A stretch of DNA of 64,000 nt, taken from Bowmanella denitrificans. Lineage in GTDB: Bacteria; Pseudomonadota; Gammaproteobacteria; Enterobacterales; Alteromonadaceae. Position numbers and translations under genes: made by a program. Below the pieces are notes generated by a model that saw only the letters and a program-made list of their open reading frames with translations, had not been told where the DNA came from and made no database searches. The stretch spans positions 124,001 to 188,000 of the forward strand of contig NZ_BAAAEI010000006.1 in assembly GCF_039522935.1 (NCBI RefSeq), written 5' to 3'. Within the stretch, counting starts at the first letter, position 1; each line of letters begins with the position of its first letter. Shown here piece by piece: positions 17,828-27,752 of this stretch.

Positions 17828-19335
17828 CTTGCCAATATTGGCGGGTGCTGGCCACTCTCCAGAATACGGCGCTGGCAGCGCAGACAGGCGCTCAGGCCCT
17901 GCAGGGCTTTTTCCAGTATGGCGGCATCCAGATGCTGGCTCATACTGATGCGTATCAGACGGTGACGCAGTTGTTTATAGCGTTGATTTAATGCCTGCCA
18001 TGGCGTATCCAAACCTTCGCTCATCTGGCGCTGCAAGTCAGCAAAATGCTGTACCTGTGCAAGCCAGTCCTGCACATCTTGTGCAAAAGGCGTGGCGGTC
18101 AAGGCATCGGCCTGTGCAATAAAATCCAGATACGCTTCAAGGGCAGATGAAAAGCCATGCAGGTCAGCCATGGCCTGCTCAAAAGCTTGTCCTTGTTGCT
18201 CGGTAAGCGGGTTGCGGCTGGCTTTGCTGATAAATTCGCGGATCTCACCCACCCGGCCCTGCAACCTGTCCAGTTTGACGTCTGTTTGTTGTGCTTGCGG
18301 CAATTCCAGAATGGCTAATCGCAGCAAGGCTGTCTCTCTTTGCACCGCGCCCAGGGCCAAATCGGGTATGGCTGCCAGGTTGGTATCCAATTGGGTATAG
18401 CGGTTAACCCGGCGAAAACGGCTTAATAGCCAGGCGGACATTTTCGGCTCCACCGGTAACATCAGCAGTACGCCCAGTAAGTTAAAGCCACTGTGAAAAA
18501 GGGCCAGAAACAATGGCATATGACTGGCCGTGCCCAACCAGTCTGCCAGCCCCCAGGTCAGCAGCGGAAGCAGACACAACGCCACCAGTCCGGTCAGAAG
18601 ATTAAACAGTACATGGGCCATAACCAGGCGTTTAGCACCTGCTGAGGCGCCCAAACTGGCAAGTAACGCCGTGGACGTTGTACCGATATTGGCACCAATC
18701 ACTGCCGCTGCAGCTAATTCCCAGTCACCCATGCCTGACGCCGATGCCGTTAAGATTATCGCGATGGCAGCGCTGGATGATTGCGTTAGGATGGTAAGAA
18801 TCACCCCCAACCCCAGGCCCACCAGTAAAGGGCTGTTTATCCATTGGGTCAGGCTGGCGGGGTCAAACTGTACGGCGGAAAAGCTGCTTTGCAGCGCACT
18901 GATGCCCATAAACAGCAGGCCAAAGCCTGCCAGCGCCATACCCAGGGATTGTCCCCGTACCTTTGGCGAAAACACCTTAAGCAGCGCACCAATGCCGATA
19001 AGGGGGTAGGTGAATGCGGCCATATCCAGCTTAAAGCCGATGAGCGTTACCAACCAGGCGGTAAGGGTAGTGCCGACGTTGCTGCCGAAAATCACCCACA
19101 CCGACTGGGCAAAACTCATCAGGCCAGCATTGACAAATCCAATAGTGGCAACCGTCACAGCACTGGAAGATTGCACCAGCCCGGTTACCACCACCCCGGC
19201 CACAAAGCCGCGCCAGCGACTGCTGATCCATTTTCCCAGCATATGTTCCAGGGCTTTACCACCAGCTATTTTTAAGCCTTCGGTCATCAGCCACATGCCC
19301 AGCAAGAAGAGTCCCAGCGCACCTAATAACTGCAT
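17824..19335 (-). CDS. Na/Pi cotransporter family protein (NptA/YjbB type)
   Basis: The 503-residue inner-membrane protein has the duplicated Na/Pi symporter repeat with QSSSAVT near 57 and TQSSSAAIAI near 189, the conserved phosphate/sodium binding sequences, spread over about eight to ten helices in residues 1-310. The C-terminal 190 residues are soluble and helical, like a PhoU domain. It probably exports or imports phosphate coupled to sodium. The beta-CASP nuclease gene lies immediately upstream with only 11 bases between, so the two are probably one transcript. Confidence 0.88.
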   Translation of the reverse strand: MQLLGALGLFLLGMWLMTEGLKIAGGKALEHMLGKWISSRWRGFVAGVVVTGLVQSSSAVTVATIGFVNAGLMSFAQSVWVIFGSNVGTTLTAWLVTLIGFKLDMAAFTYPLIGIGALLKVFSPKVRGQSLGMALAGFGLLFMGISALQSSFSAVQFDPASLTQWINSPLLVGLGLGVILTILTQSSSAAIAIILTASASGMGDWELAAAAVIGANIGTTSTALLASLGASAGAKRLVMAHVLFNLLTGLVALCLLPLLTWGLADWLGTASHMPLFLALFHSGFNLLGVLLMLPVEPKMSAWLLSRFRRVNRYTQLDTNLAAIPDLALGAVQRETALLRLAILELPQAQQTDVKLDRLQGRVGEIREFISKASRNPLTEQQGQAFEQAMADLHGFSSALEAYLDFIAQADALTATPFAQDVQDWLAQVQHFADLQRQMSEGLDTPWQALNQRYKQLRHRLIRISMSQHLDAAILEKALQGLSACLRCQRRILESGQHPPILAS

Positions 19336-19346
19336 GTTTGGTTTTC

Positions 19347-20750
19347 CTAAAACACCATGGATTGATGTTGTGACGGCATCTCAACCGCTAAGGTCTGTTC
19401 TTGCCAGAGTCGTTGCGCCAGGGCCTGCTGGGCCTGTGGCTCACCATGTACCAGAATCACCTTGGGCTGAGGTTTGAACTGACCAATCCATTTAACTAAA
19501 CCAGATTGACCGGCATGGGCGGAAAAGCCCCCCAGAGTCTCTATGCGGGCCTTAACCAGATAAGGTTCACCAAAGAGTTTGATGTGCTTGGCTCCGTCTA
19601 CCAAAATACGCCCCAGGGTGCCACGGGCTTGAAAACCTACAAATATCAGGGTGTTGTTTTTATTCCAGATACGCTGCTTAAAATGATGGCGGATACGGCC
19701 ACCGTTACACATACCGCTGCCGGCAATAACAATGGCGCCCCTGGCCACTTTATTGATAGCCATGGAGTCTTCTGGCGTGACCGCCATAAACAAATTGGGC
19801 AGAAAATCTTCCAGCGGTTTGCGGTGATCTAATTGCAGATGCGCAGTATCTTCTTCCGATAACAGCGCCACCCATTTTTCATACACCCGGGTCACTTCAA
19901 TGGCCATTGGGCTGTCGAGAAAGATTTGCCAGTTATCCAATTTGCCCTGCTGATGCAAGCAACCCAGATAGAACAACAGTTCCTGGGTGCGCCCAACCGC
20001 GAAGGAGGGGATCATCACGTTGCCGCCACGCTGCCAGGTCTCGGCCAGAATATCTTGCAACTGCGCAAGGGTGTCAGTTTCGTTGCGGTGTTCGCGATCG
20101 CCGTAGGTGCTTTCCATCAGCACCATATCGGCATGTTTCAGATAGCTGGGATCGTTCATCAGTACCGCGTTGCGTTTACCTAAATCCCCGCTAAAGACCA
20201 GACATTTATCGCGGCCACGCTCCTTGAAGTTCAGCTCAACAATGGCAGAGCCAAGAATATGCCCGGCATCATGCAGGGTAAACGCGGCATCCTGAGTCAA
20301 TTGCCTGCTTTGCAGGTAATCCAGACCTTCACACTGATGTATGGCTTGCTCTACATCCTGCAGGCGATACTGAGGCTTGAGTAGTTTTTTGCCCTGGCGC
20401 TTGCGCCTGAGATTTTCCCGTTCCAGATCCCGCTCATACAGCCCGGCTGAGTCCTTTAGCATGATCCTGAGCAAGTCCACCGTGGCCTTGGTACAGAAAA
20501 TCGGGCCGTCAAACCCCTGATGCACCAGCCTGGGTAACAAACCTGAGTGGTCCAGATGCGCATGGGACAAAATCACCGCATTGATGGTTTGTGGATTGAA
20601 ATGAAAGTCATCAGACTCCAGGCGCTCAATAATATCGCCGCCCTGATGCATGCCACAGTCCAGTAGAATGCGACCGAAACTATCCGATTCGAGTAAATGA
20701 CAGCTGCCGGTCACTTCCTGTGCTGCGCCGAGAAAACTAATGGTGGCCAT
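19347..20750 (-). CDS. MBL-fold beta-CASP ribonuclease
   Basis: The 467-residue metallo-beta-lactamase-fold nuclease belongs to the CPSF73/Ysh1-like beta-CASP group that cleaves or trims RNA in the cytoplasm. The zinc motif HAHLDH is at residues 63-68; MESTYGDREH, GSGMCNGGRIRHH and the C-terminal GGFSAHAGQ and LVHGEP motifs follow in order, the last two being the beta-CASP B and C motifs. I start at the ATG at 20750 (MATISFLGAAQEVTGS), which has AGGA upstream; 23 additional upstream codons are open but not family-like. Confidence 0.88.
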   Translation of the reverse strand: MATISFLGAAQEVTGSCHLLESDSFGRILLDCGMHQGGDIIERLESDDFHFNPQTINAVILSHAHLDHSGLLPRLVHQGFDGPIFCTKATVDLLRIMLKDSAGLYERDLERENLRRKRQGKKLLKPQYRLQDVEQAIHQCEGLDYLQSRQLTQDAAFTLHDAGHILGSAIVELNFKERGRDKCLVFSGDLGKRNAVLMNDPSYLKHADMVLMESTYGDREHRNETDTLAQLQDILAETWQRGGNVMIPSFAVGRTQELLFYLGCLHQQGKLDNWQIFLDSPMAIEVTRVYEKWVALLSEEDTAHLQLDHRKPLEDFLPNLFMAVTPEDSMAINKVARGAIVIAGSGMCNGGRIRHHFKQRIWNKNNTLIFVGFQARGTLGRILVDGAKHIKLFGEPYLVKARIETLGGFSAHAGQSGLVKWIGQFKPQPKVILVHGEPQAQQALAQRLWQEQTLAVEMPSQHQSMVF

Positions 20751-20880
20751 ATGTTTATTCCTTGTTGATTGCTCAAATGTAGCGCGATTTTTTAACGTTA
20801 TCACGCTCTGGCCATACATGGATTGATATGGATCAGCGCCAAGGAAAGGAGAAGGCCGGTCTGCACCGGCCTGAAAATAT

Positions 20881-21966
20881 TTAACGTCGAATCACCGCTT
20901 CCTGGCGATTCAGCAGGTCAATCAGTGGATTGTCGCGCAGAATTTTTGTCTTTAGCCACCCGCCAATCAACAAACCAACGACAAAGCCTCCAATATGCGC
21001 GCCATAATCAACTTCGGACTGCCCAATCAGCATGCCAAACAGATTAAAGGCCAGCCAGATACCAAAAAACCAGGGCGCAGACAGCTTTTTCTGGTAGACC
21101 ACAATCATAAAGGTCAGACTGGCATGACGAAACCACAGCAGATACATACCAAACAGCGCAGCAATCGCCCCGCTGGCACCCACCGATGGAATATCGCTGC
21201 TGCTACGCAATAACGCGCCGGCCAGACTGGCGGCAATGCCGCACAGCAGGTACAAGCCCAGATACCGCCAGTGACCAAGCGCCTCTTCCAGGTTGTCGCC
21301 AACCACGTATAAAAAGTACATATTGCCCAGCAGGTGCAGCACCGAGCCGTGCAGGAAAATACAGGTCAGCAGCGTCCAGCTTTGCTGGCCGGCCAGTACT
21401 TCGTTGGGCACCGCAGCCAAGTGGCTGAATACCCAGATAAAACGGCCTTCATCGAAAAAGTAGCCGGCGAATATCAGCACATTCAGCGCAATCAGGGTCC
21501 AGTTAACCCAAGGACGGTTTTTACTTTTCAGGTTGTATTCCACCGGCATTTGCGAAAGAAACTGGAACAGATAGGTTTTCCAGTTAATTTTCTGGTTCAG
21601 CTCGGCCAGTGCGCTGCGCAGTGCCGGGCTTTGCTGCACACCCTGTAATTCTTCGCGATCGACCCAACTACCGTCACAATGATGGCAATGATCGATTTCG
21701 GTGTGATAGTCAGCCAGTAAATGATAACGCTGCAATTGCCGTTTACAGTCAGGGCAATTCAGCTCACTGTCGCCCAGCTTTTCACCAAAATATTGCTGAT
21801 AATTATCCAATGGGCTGTCGGGGTGAAGTTCATCAATCATGCGATTAACTTCATCTTTTTCAAACCACAATCCACCGCAGGCCTGACAAACGTCGATTTC
21901 GTCGCTGCCATAGGTGGTCGGGGTCAGCATCTGGTTTTGACATTTTGGACAAGGCTTAATGGGCAT
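20881..21966 (-). CDS. Rhomboid-family intramembrane protease with N-terminal zinc ribbons
   Basis: The 361-residue protein begins with two zinc-ribbon modules, CPKCQNQML with CQACGGLWFE, then CPDCKRQL with CHHCDGSWVDRE (zf-TFIIB type), within residues 1-110. The rest is a six-helix rhomboid core: HLLGNMYFLY near 215, the catalytic GASGAIAALFG with Ser265, and GAHIGGF with His324. The enzyme would cut membrane proteins within the bilayer; the ribbons face the cytoplasm and may select substrates. The start overlaps the end of the preceding membrane-protein gene by 11 bases. Confidence 0.9.
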   Translation of the reverse strand: MPIKPCPKCQNQMLTPTTYGSDEIDVCQACGGLWFEKDEVNRMIDELHPDSPLDNYQQYFGEKLGDSELNCPDCKRQLQRYHLLADYHTEIDHCHHCDGSWVDREELQGVQQSPALRSALAELNQKINWKTYLFQFLSQMPVEYNLKSKNRPWVNWTLIALNVLIFAGYFFDEGRFIWVFSHLAAVPNEVLAGQQSWTLLTCIFLHGSVLHLLGNMYFLYVVGDNLEEALGHWRYLGLYLLCGIAASLAGALLRSSSDIPSVGASGAIAALFGMYLLWFRHASLTFMIVVYQKKLSAPWFFGIWLAFNLFGMLIGQSEVDYGAHIGGFVVGLLIGGWLKTKILRDNPLIDLLNRQEAVIRR

Positions 21967-22591
21967 GACTAAGCTCCTTTAACCCACCGATGTTTACCCC
22001 TTCTTCTGCCAGCGCCTGCTTAAGTTCAGTCGCGCTGCCAGCCAGGGCAGGGAGCACCTGTTGTTGAATATGGCTGCTGAGCTTCAGTAGCTGTTCTGCA
22101 CCATAGGCCGAACCCAGACTGCGCTTTTCTACCTTGTCCATCAGTACCCGGGACTGGCTGTAAAAGCGTCTGACTTCGGTGAGGATCTCACTGGGTGTTT
22201 CCAGGGTTGAAGGATGAAAACGCATGGTTTCCCAGACATACAAGTCCATGGGCGGACGACTGTCTTTAATGATTTGCAGCGCCGGACTTTTGGCCAGTAC
22301 CTCGGTGGCATACTTTTCCACATCCCGAACATTGTCCTGCAATTCATCGTACAAAGACATGCGCAGATAATAGTTGTCTTCCATCTTGCTATACGTATCG
22401 AACGTCAGGGCTTGCTGCAAACCACTTTGAGCCGCCAGGTAAACCCCAACAATGGTGGAGACAATCATAAAGATCTGGTTCAGCCAAAAGCCGGTTTTAC
22501 GAAGTTCCTGATTATCCAAAGGAACTTTTCGCTGATGATTGAGGGCATCGGCCGTAGCCTGATTGATATCGGACTGAGACAAAACATACAT
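21956..22591 (-). CDS. Single-span membrane protein, unknown function
   Basis: A 211-residue protein with a polar N-terminus, one membrane helix (FMIVSTIVGVYLAAQ, about 41-57) and a long helical, charged C-terminal part (about 70-200) likely exposed on one side of the membrane. I recognise no family. It overlaps the rhomboid gene by 11 bases on the same strand, so it may be a partner, regulator or substrate of that protease; this is inference from context only. Confidence 0.7.
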   Translation of the reverse strand: MYVLSQSDINQATADALNHQRKVPLDNQELRKTGFWLNQIFMIVSTIVGVYLAAQSGLQQALTFDTYSKMEDNYYLRMSLYDELQDNVRDVEKYATEVLAKSPALQIIKDSRPPMDLYVWETMRFHPSTLETPSEILTEVRRFYSQSRVLMDKVEKRSLGSAYGAEQLLKLSSHIQQQVLPALAGSATELKQALAEEGVNIGGLKELSHAH

Positions 22592-22734
22592 CCTGTAGTA
22601 AGTGAAAAGGGCCGCAATAGTAGCGGATCATCCGGCCACTGATAAGCATGACGTTCGATGTGCACAATGACCTGATAGATAAGGTGAAAATATACAGGCC
22701 AGGCCGCCAGTTTTTACCTGAAAGGCCAGCAGAA

Positions 22735-22748
22735 TTGTGTTAGATCAA
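22735..22748. promoter_or_regulatory. FNR-like box upstream of hemN
   Basis: TTGTG-TTAG-ATCAA fits the FNR/Anr pattern TTGAT-N4-ATCAA with one perfect and one partial half-site. It lies 58-71 bases before the hemN ATG. Oxygen-independent coproporphyrinogen oxidase genes are classic FNR targets. Confidence 0.55.
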
Positions 22749-22805
22749 TACCACTGCATCTGTGCACCGATACACTGGCTGTATTGCTGATGACAGAGAA
22801 ATACC

Positions 22806-24161
22806 ATGCCAGGCTGGGATCCCAAACTTATTGCCAAATACAATATCAACGGACCACGTTATACCTCTTACCCCACCGCGCTGGCACTCAGTAGCGACTT
22901 TGACCCGGCCACAATGCAACTTGCATTGGAAGGCAGCCGTGCTGACCTGAGCCTGTATATTCACATTCCATTTTGTCATCAGCTTTGTTACTACTGCGGT
23001 TGTAATAAGGTGATTACCCGTCATCAGCATAAGGCTGACCGTTATCTGGATGCGCTGGAAGCGGAAATGGCCTTATATCAGGGTAAGCTGGGCGGAAAAG
23101 GCATACATCAGATTCACCTTGGCGGTGGTACGCCAACCTTCCTGACCGAAGCGCAGTTAAGCCGCTTAGTTTCAGCACTGCATCAGCACTTTTCTATCGC
23201 ACAAGATGTGGAACTGAGCATTGAGATTGACCCGCGCTCCTGCAGTGACGATAAACTTCGTCACCTCAAAGCCCTGGGATTCAACCGGGTGAGTTTTGGT
23301 GTGCAGGATCTGGACAATAAAGTGCAGATTGCCATCAATCGGGTACAGGCCACAGAGCTGATTCAGCATCAGGTGGCGCTATGCCGGGAACTGGGTTTTG
23401 CCTCCGTGAATCTGGATCTGGTCTATGGCTTGCCGTTTCAGCATCCCGACAGTTTTGCCCAGACGCTGGCGGAGATTGTCAGATTAAGTCCGGATCGCAT
23501 TTCTTTGTTCAGTTATGCGCACTTGCCAGCCCGTTTTGCCGCGCAGCGTAAAATCCCAGCGCACAGTCTGCCAGACTCAGCAACCAAGCTGGCGCTTTTG
23601 CAGCTGGCAATTGACGCATTCAACGCCGCCGGTTATCAGTTTATTGGTATGGATCATTTTGCCAAACCCGACGATGCGCTGGCGAAAGCGCAACAGCAAG
23701 GGCGCTTGCAGCGCAATTTCCAGGGTTATACCACCCATGGACAGGATGCCTTGATTGGCTTGGGAGTCTCGTCCATCAGCCAGGTAAATGGGGTGCTCTG
23801 GCAAAATGCCAAAGAACTGCCGGCTTATTACCAGGCCCTCGACGCTCAGCGTCTGCCGCTGGACAAAGGTTTTGCCCTGAGTCAGGAGGACAAATTAAGA
23901 GCTGCGCTGATCAGCCAGCTTATTTGTCACTTTCACCTGGATATTGCTGCGTTTAGTCAAACGTGGCAGTTGGCTGACTTTTGGGCACACTTTGCCGATG
24001 CGACACAAGCCCTACAGCCCTTTATCCAGGACGGCCTGGTCAGCGCTACAGACCAGCATCTGCAGGTATTGCCTAATGGCCGTTTTTGGGTGCGCAGTAT
24101 TTGCGCTTGCTTTGACGCTTATCTGCAGCAGGGCCAGCAGCGTTATTCAAAGGTGGTGTAA
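22806..24161 (+). CDS. hemN: Oxygen-independent coproporphyrinogen III oxidase
   Basis: HemN is a radical SAM enzyme that decarboxylates coproporphyrinogen III to protoporphyrinogen IX when oxygen is absent. The 451 residues match the true HemN (not the HemW paralogue): the N-terminal YNINGPRYTSYPTA and the cluster motif HIPFCHQLCYYCGCNK near 53 with CxxxCxxC plus the extra cysteine, then GGGTPTFL near 101 and SFGVQD near 163. The HemN C-terminal domain is present. The FNR-like box just upstream suggests anaerobic induction. Confidence 0.95.
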   Translation: MPGWDPKLIAKYNINGPRYTSYPTALALSSDFDPATMQLALEGSRADLSLYIHIPFCHQLCYYCGCNKVITRHQHKADRYLDALEAEMALYQGKLGGKGIHQIHLGGGTPTFLTEAQLSRLVSALHQHFSIAQDVELSIEIDPRSCSDDKLRHLKALGFNRVSFGVQDLDNKVQIAINRVQATELIQHQVALCRELGFASVNLDLVYGLPFQHPDSFAQTLAEIVRLSPDRISLFSYAHLPARFAAQRKIPAHSLPDSATKLALLQLAIDAFNAAGYQFIGMDHFAKPDDALAKAQQQGRLQRNFQGYTTHGQDALIGLGVSSISQVNGVLWQNAKELPAYYQALDAQRLPLDKGFALSQEDKLRAALISQLICHFHLDIAAFSQTWQLADFWAHFADATQALQPFIQDGLVSATDQHLQVLPNGRFWVRSICACFDAYLQQGQQRYSKVV

Positions 24162-24203
24162 CGCCGCGTGCTATACCAGCCGTCAGCCAGCAGATCATTG
24201 GAA

Positions 24204-24288
24204 CTGTGGGTCGCAATTAATTGCGACAAGATAGCCGCAAGTCAAAACTGATGACGGCAAATCTGTCGAATTAAAATTCGACCCACAG
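24204..24288. repeat. 85-bp palindromic intergenic element
   Basis: The ends are perfect inverted repeats, CTGTGGGTCG (24204-24213) and CGACCCACAG (24279-24288), and each is followed inward by its own small hairpin (GTCGCAATTAATTGCGAC at 24210-24227; GTCGAATTAAAATTCGAC at 24265-24282). The design is that of a small MITE-like or REP-type element. It fills the gap between converging hemN and moeA, ending one base before the moeA stop, and may terminate both. Confidence 0.7.
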
Positions 24289-24289
24289 G

Positions 24290-25525
24290 CTAAAAGGGTT
24301 GGATGTGTACCCGTTCCCCTGGCTCAACGTTGCCGCGCTCCTGTTCAAGCACAATATAGCAATTGGCCTGGCCAATACTGGTCAGCACCCCGGAACCCTG
24401 ATTGCCGGTACTTTTCACCTGTAACTGGCCGTCTTCGTTCTGCCAGTAAATGCCGCGCTGAAGATCCATGCGGCCTGGGCGCTTTTTTAAGCTGACAATG
24501 GTTTCAGCGCTAAACTGCCTGGAGTTTTGCCGTTCTTGCCCTGCCATCACCGCCAAAGCCGGACGAACCAGATAATCAAAGGTGACATAAGCTGAGACCG
24601 GGTTACCGGGCAGGCCAAAAAACACACAGCCACCGAGATTGCCAAATGCAAAAGGTTTGCCTGGTTTTATCGCCAGTTTCCAGAAACCAATCTCGCCCAG
24701 CTCAGCCAGGATCTCTTTGGTAAAATCCGCTTCACCCACCGACACACCACCAGAGCTGATCAGCGCATCACACTCAGCCGCAGCCTGACTTAAGGCCAGC
24801 CGCAATGCCTGCTTGCTGTCCGGGACAATACCTAGGTCCAGTACATCAATACCCAGTTGCTGCAATTGCGCCCGCAGTACCGCCCGGTTGCTGTCGTAGA
24901 TCTGTCCGTCGGCCAGCGCTGTCCCTGGTGCAACCAGTTCATCGCCAGAAGACATCAAAGCCACTTTGAGCGGCTGATATACATTCACCTCGGCAATACC
25001 TAAAGATGCCAGTAATCCCAGATCCACTGCGCGCAATCGGTGCCCGGCACTGAACAGAATCTGCCCCGTGGCAATATCTTCACCTTGCCTGCGAATGTTC
25101 TGACCTTTAACAGGCTGGCTTAAAAAGTGAATTTGCTCGCCATTCGCTTTAGTTTGTTCCTGCATCACCACGGCGTCGGCCCCTGTTGGGATAACAGCGC
25201 CGGTCATAATACGTACGGTTTGGCCCTTTTGTACTTGTCCGGTAAAAGGTGCGCCAGCAAAACTGCTGCCAATCAGTTGCAGACTATCTTTATCTTGCAA
25301 GTCTTCTGCACGCAGGGCATAGCCATCCATGGAAGAGTTATCATGGGGAGGAATAGCCAAAGCGGCCAGAATATCGTCGGCCAGAATTGCACCTAAGGCA
25401 GCGTCCAGTTGTATTGGCATTTTGGCCTGCTCACAGCGCAGCGAGGCAAGCATCAGGTTGATAGCCTGCTCAACCGGCATCATCGTGGGTGCGTTATCAC
25501 AAGGGCTGCTATGGTTTTCGCTCAT
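24290..25525 (-). CDS. moeA: Molybdopterin molybdenumtransferase MoeA
   Basis: MoeA inserts molybdate into adenylylated molybdopterin, the last common step of molybdenum cofactor synthesis. The 411-residue length is standard. Motifs seen are MDGYALRAEDL near 65, TGAVIPTGADAVVMQE near 107, the MPT-binding SSGGVSVGEADFTK near 262, and FGLPGNPVSAYVTF near 310. It lies 153 bases downstream of the copper-type TonB receptor gene on the same strand and is not beside mogA, which is 4.4 kb away. Confidence 0.95.
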   Translation of the reverse strand: MSENHSSPCDNAPTMMPVEQAINLMLASLRCEQAKMPIQLDAALGAILADDILAALAIPPHDNSSMDGYALRAEDLQDKDSLQLIGSSFAGAPFTGQVQKGQTVRIMTGAVIPTGADAVVMQEQTKANGEQIHFLSQPVKGQNIRRQGEDIATGQILFSAGHRLRAVDLGLLASLGIAEVNVYQPLKVALMSSGDELVAPGTALADGQIYDSNRAVLRAQLQQLGIDVLDLGIVPDSKQALRLALSQAAAECDALISSGGVSVGEADFTKEILAELGEIGFWKLAIKPGKPFAFGNLGGCVFFGLPGNPVSAYVTFDYLVRPALAVMAGQERQNSRQFSAETIVSLKKRPGRMDLQRGIYWQNEDGQLQVKSTGNQGSGVLTSIGQANCYIVLEQERGNVEPGERVHIQPF

Positions 25526-25678
25526 GAAAGACTCCTTCTACTAATCTGCGGTTAGGGTAACCAGTTGACGCGTTGATGCCAATACAACAAAAGGAATAGA
25601 GTCTCTAAAGAAGACGATAGGCCGTGCTGTGGCGGGATTTAACTGCCACAGCACGGCGATTATTGATGCAATGCTGTT

Positions 25679-27718
25679 TTAAAAACGGTAATCCACCTTA
25701 GCCCATAAAGTACGGCCTGGCTCATTTACCCGGCCGCTGACAATATACCCGGGGATATCGGCGGCACTTTTACTCAGATACTCCTGATATTGCCTATCCA
25801 GCAGATTGTCTATCCCTAGACTGATTTGCCACTGATTGTCCGGTGACCACATGGCATTGGCTGACAAAATGCCAAAGCCTGCGGTAGGAAGGGTGTCCAG
25901 CCCCACTATGGTGCCCTGATTTTGTGCTACCTTATCCTGGCTTTGCACCAGGCGCCACAGGGCGCCAAACTGCCAGTCCTGCCATTGATAGGCAGTACTT
26001 AAACGCAGCTCCACAGGTGGTTGCTGAGCAAGTGGCAGATCGTCGCTATCGTTGCTACCGCGGCTAACCGTCAGACTTGATTCTACACGCCACTGCGTGG
26101 TGGCCTGCCAGGTCAGGCTGGCTTCGCCCCCGAATGTGTGAGCGTCGATATTGCGCACGGTTTCCGGCAGCATTGGATTGTGCTTGTCGAGCAATATGAA
26201 ATCGCTGATATCGGCATAGTAACCGGACAAACTCAGTCGCACATTCTGCCAGTGACGGATCCAGCCTATGTCCAACTGATGGGTAATCTCAGCATCGGTA
26301 GCAAAAGCTGAGGCGCTATCTTCTCCGCCGCGATTATTACCCAATAGTTCCCAGTAGTCGGGGAAGCGTGCCGCCCGGCCAATACCGGCATACCAGGTCT
26401 GGTGATCACTTTGCTGCTCCAGGCGCACAAACCCGCTGGTCAGGGTCTCAGAACGTTTTTGCCCGAAGCTGGGGTTCGGTATGGTCATCATCATGCTTTT
26501 ACGCAAACTCTTGCGACTGTCTTCGGCTTGCCAGTCATCCACTCGCACACCGCCATGCAGGCTTAGGCTGTCTGAGTAGGCATAGCTCAATTCGCTAAAC
26601 AGGCCCCACTGTTCAAAGCGACCATCTTCCAGATAAGGCATATCCTCAAAAGGCATCATTGGCTGGTTCATGCTCATGCGGTTGCGATGGGTATTCTGAC
26701 TGGCATCAACGCCCACTTTAGCCTGCAGTTTGCCCAAGGCCAGATCAGCCTGAATACGGCCGCCGCGGTTATAGCGGTCCGGGTTCATGGCGGCAGGAGT
26801 TGGCATCATCATACTGGGAATAAAATCACGCAGACTGTAGTTATCCATCACATGATCAACATGATTAAAATACAACTGGCCTTCCAGACGGGGCAACCAG
26901 TCGGCAAGATTGTCTTTGCGGCCTTTCAAACTAACCTGGCGGCGGTCAAACAGCGAACCATCCATGCTGCGATCCGCATAGGCGGCTTCTCCGTCACTGC
27001 TCCCCAGGCTGAGCATCAGCAAGCTATCGGCATCCGCTGTCCAGGCAAGCTCGGCGTTAGCGCTCCACCTGTCGTAATGGCTGTTAACTTCGTTACCGTC
27101 ACCGTCTTGATAATTATCCGCCTTGGCCTTAGCCGCATTCACTCTGACAAAACCACGCTGATTACCCAAGGTTAAGTCGGTATTCAGCTCCTGCCGTCCG
27201 GCACTGGCCAGGGTCAGGCTGGTGTCGGTTTTAAAGCCACTTTCGCTTAGCTGATAGCTGTTTCGTTCAAACAGCACGGTAGCGTTAGCGGGCAAATGCA
27301 ACACCGATTGCGGCCCTTTAATTACGCGGATTTGATCAAAGCTCTGTGGGGATAAATAGGCGGTGGGCGGGTCCATGCGGCTGCTGCAACCACCAAAGAG
27401 TAAGTTACCGTCATTTAAGATGGTTAAACGCGACGCGGCCATGCCACGAAATACCGGGTCGCCACTGGCGCCACCTTTACGCACCATGGAAAAGCCGGGG
27501 ATGGTTTTCAGATAATCGGCACCATCATGGGCGGGTAATGGCTGACGAGCTTGCTTGGCATCGGTAATCACCTGATTAGGCAGGCTTAAGGCTTCACCGT
27601 TGACAACAATCGTTTCAACAGCGTTGTCTTGCTGCTGCGCGGTGTTGTCGGCATAGCTAAATGCACTAAGCAGAGCCAGGCTCAGGGCACTGGCTCGAAA
27701 AGCAGTGTGTTTGTTCAT
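25679..27718 (-). CDS. TonB-dependent copper receptor (OprC/NosA-like)
   Basis: The 679-residue outer-membrane receptor has a signal peptide ending SAFSYA near 24, a TonB-box/plug region starting near VETIVVNGEA, and a C-terminal barrel ending in an aromatic (VDYRF). The plug sequence CSSRMDPPTAYLSPQSFDQIRVIKGPQSV is diagnostic of the TonB-copper group. Methionine-rich stretches such as PSMMMPTP, RMSMNQPMMPFEDM and KSMMMT, likely extracellular, fit copper binding. The start at 27718 gives the signal peptide directly; 13 upstream codons in frame are ignored. The DUF2946-like gene lies just upstream. Confidence 0.87.
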   Translation of the reverse strand: MNKHTAFRASALSLALLSAFSYADNTAQQQDNAVETIVVNGEALSLPNQVITDAKQARQPLPAHDGADYLKTIPGFSMVRKGGASGDPVFRGMAASRLTILNDGNLLFGGCSSRMDPPTAYLSPQSFDQIRVIKGPQSVLHLPANATVLFERNSYQLSESGFKTDTSLTLASAGRQELNTDLTLGNQRGFVRVNAAKAKADNYQDGDGNEVNSHYDRWSANAELAWTADADSLLMLSLGSSDGEAAYADRSMDGSLFDRRQVSLKGRKDNLADWLPRLEGQLYFNHVDHVMDNYSLRDFIPSMMMPTPAAMNPDRYNRGGRIQADLALGKLQAKVGVDASQNTHRNRMSMNQPMMPFEDMPYLEDGRFEQWGLFSELSYAYSDSLSLHGGVRVDDWQAEDSRKSLRKSMMMTIPNPSFGQKRSETLTSGFVRLEQQSDHQTWYAGIGRAARFPDYWELLGNNRGGEDSASAFATDAEITHQLDIGWIRHWQNVRLSLSGYYADISDFILLDKHNPMLPETVRNIDAHTFGGEASLTWQATTQWRVESSLTVSRGSNDSDDLPLAQQPPVELRLSTAYQWQDWQFGALWRLVQSQDKVAQNQGTIVGLDTLPTAGFGILSANAMWSPDNQWQISLGIDNLLDRQYQEYLSKSAADIPGYIVSGRVNEPGRTLWAKVDYRF

Positions 27719-27752
27719 TGTATTGATTCCGTTTGCTATAGGGGCACGGCGA

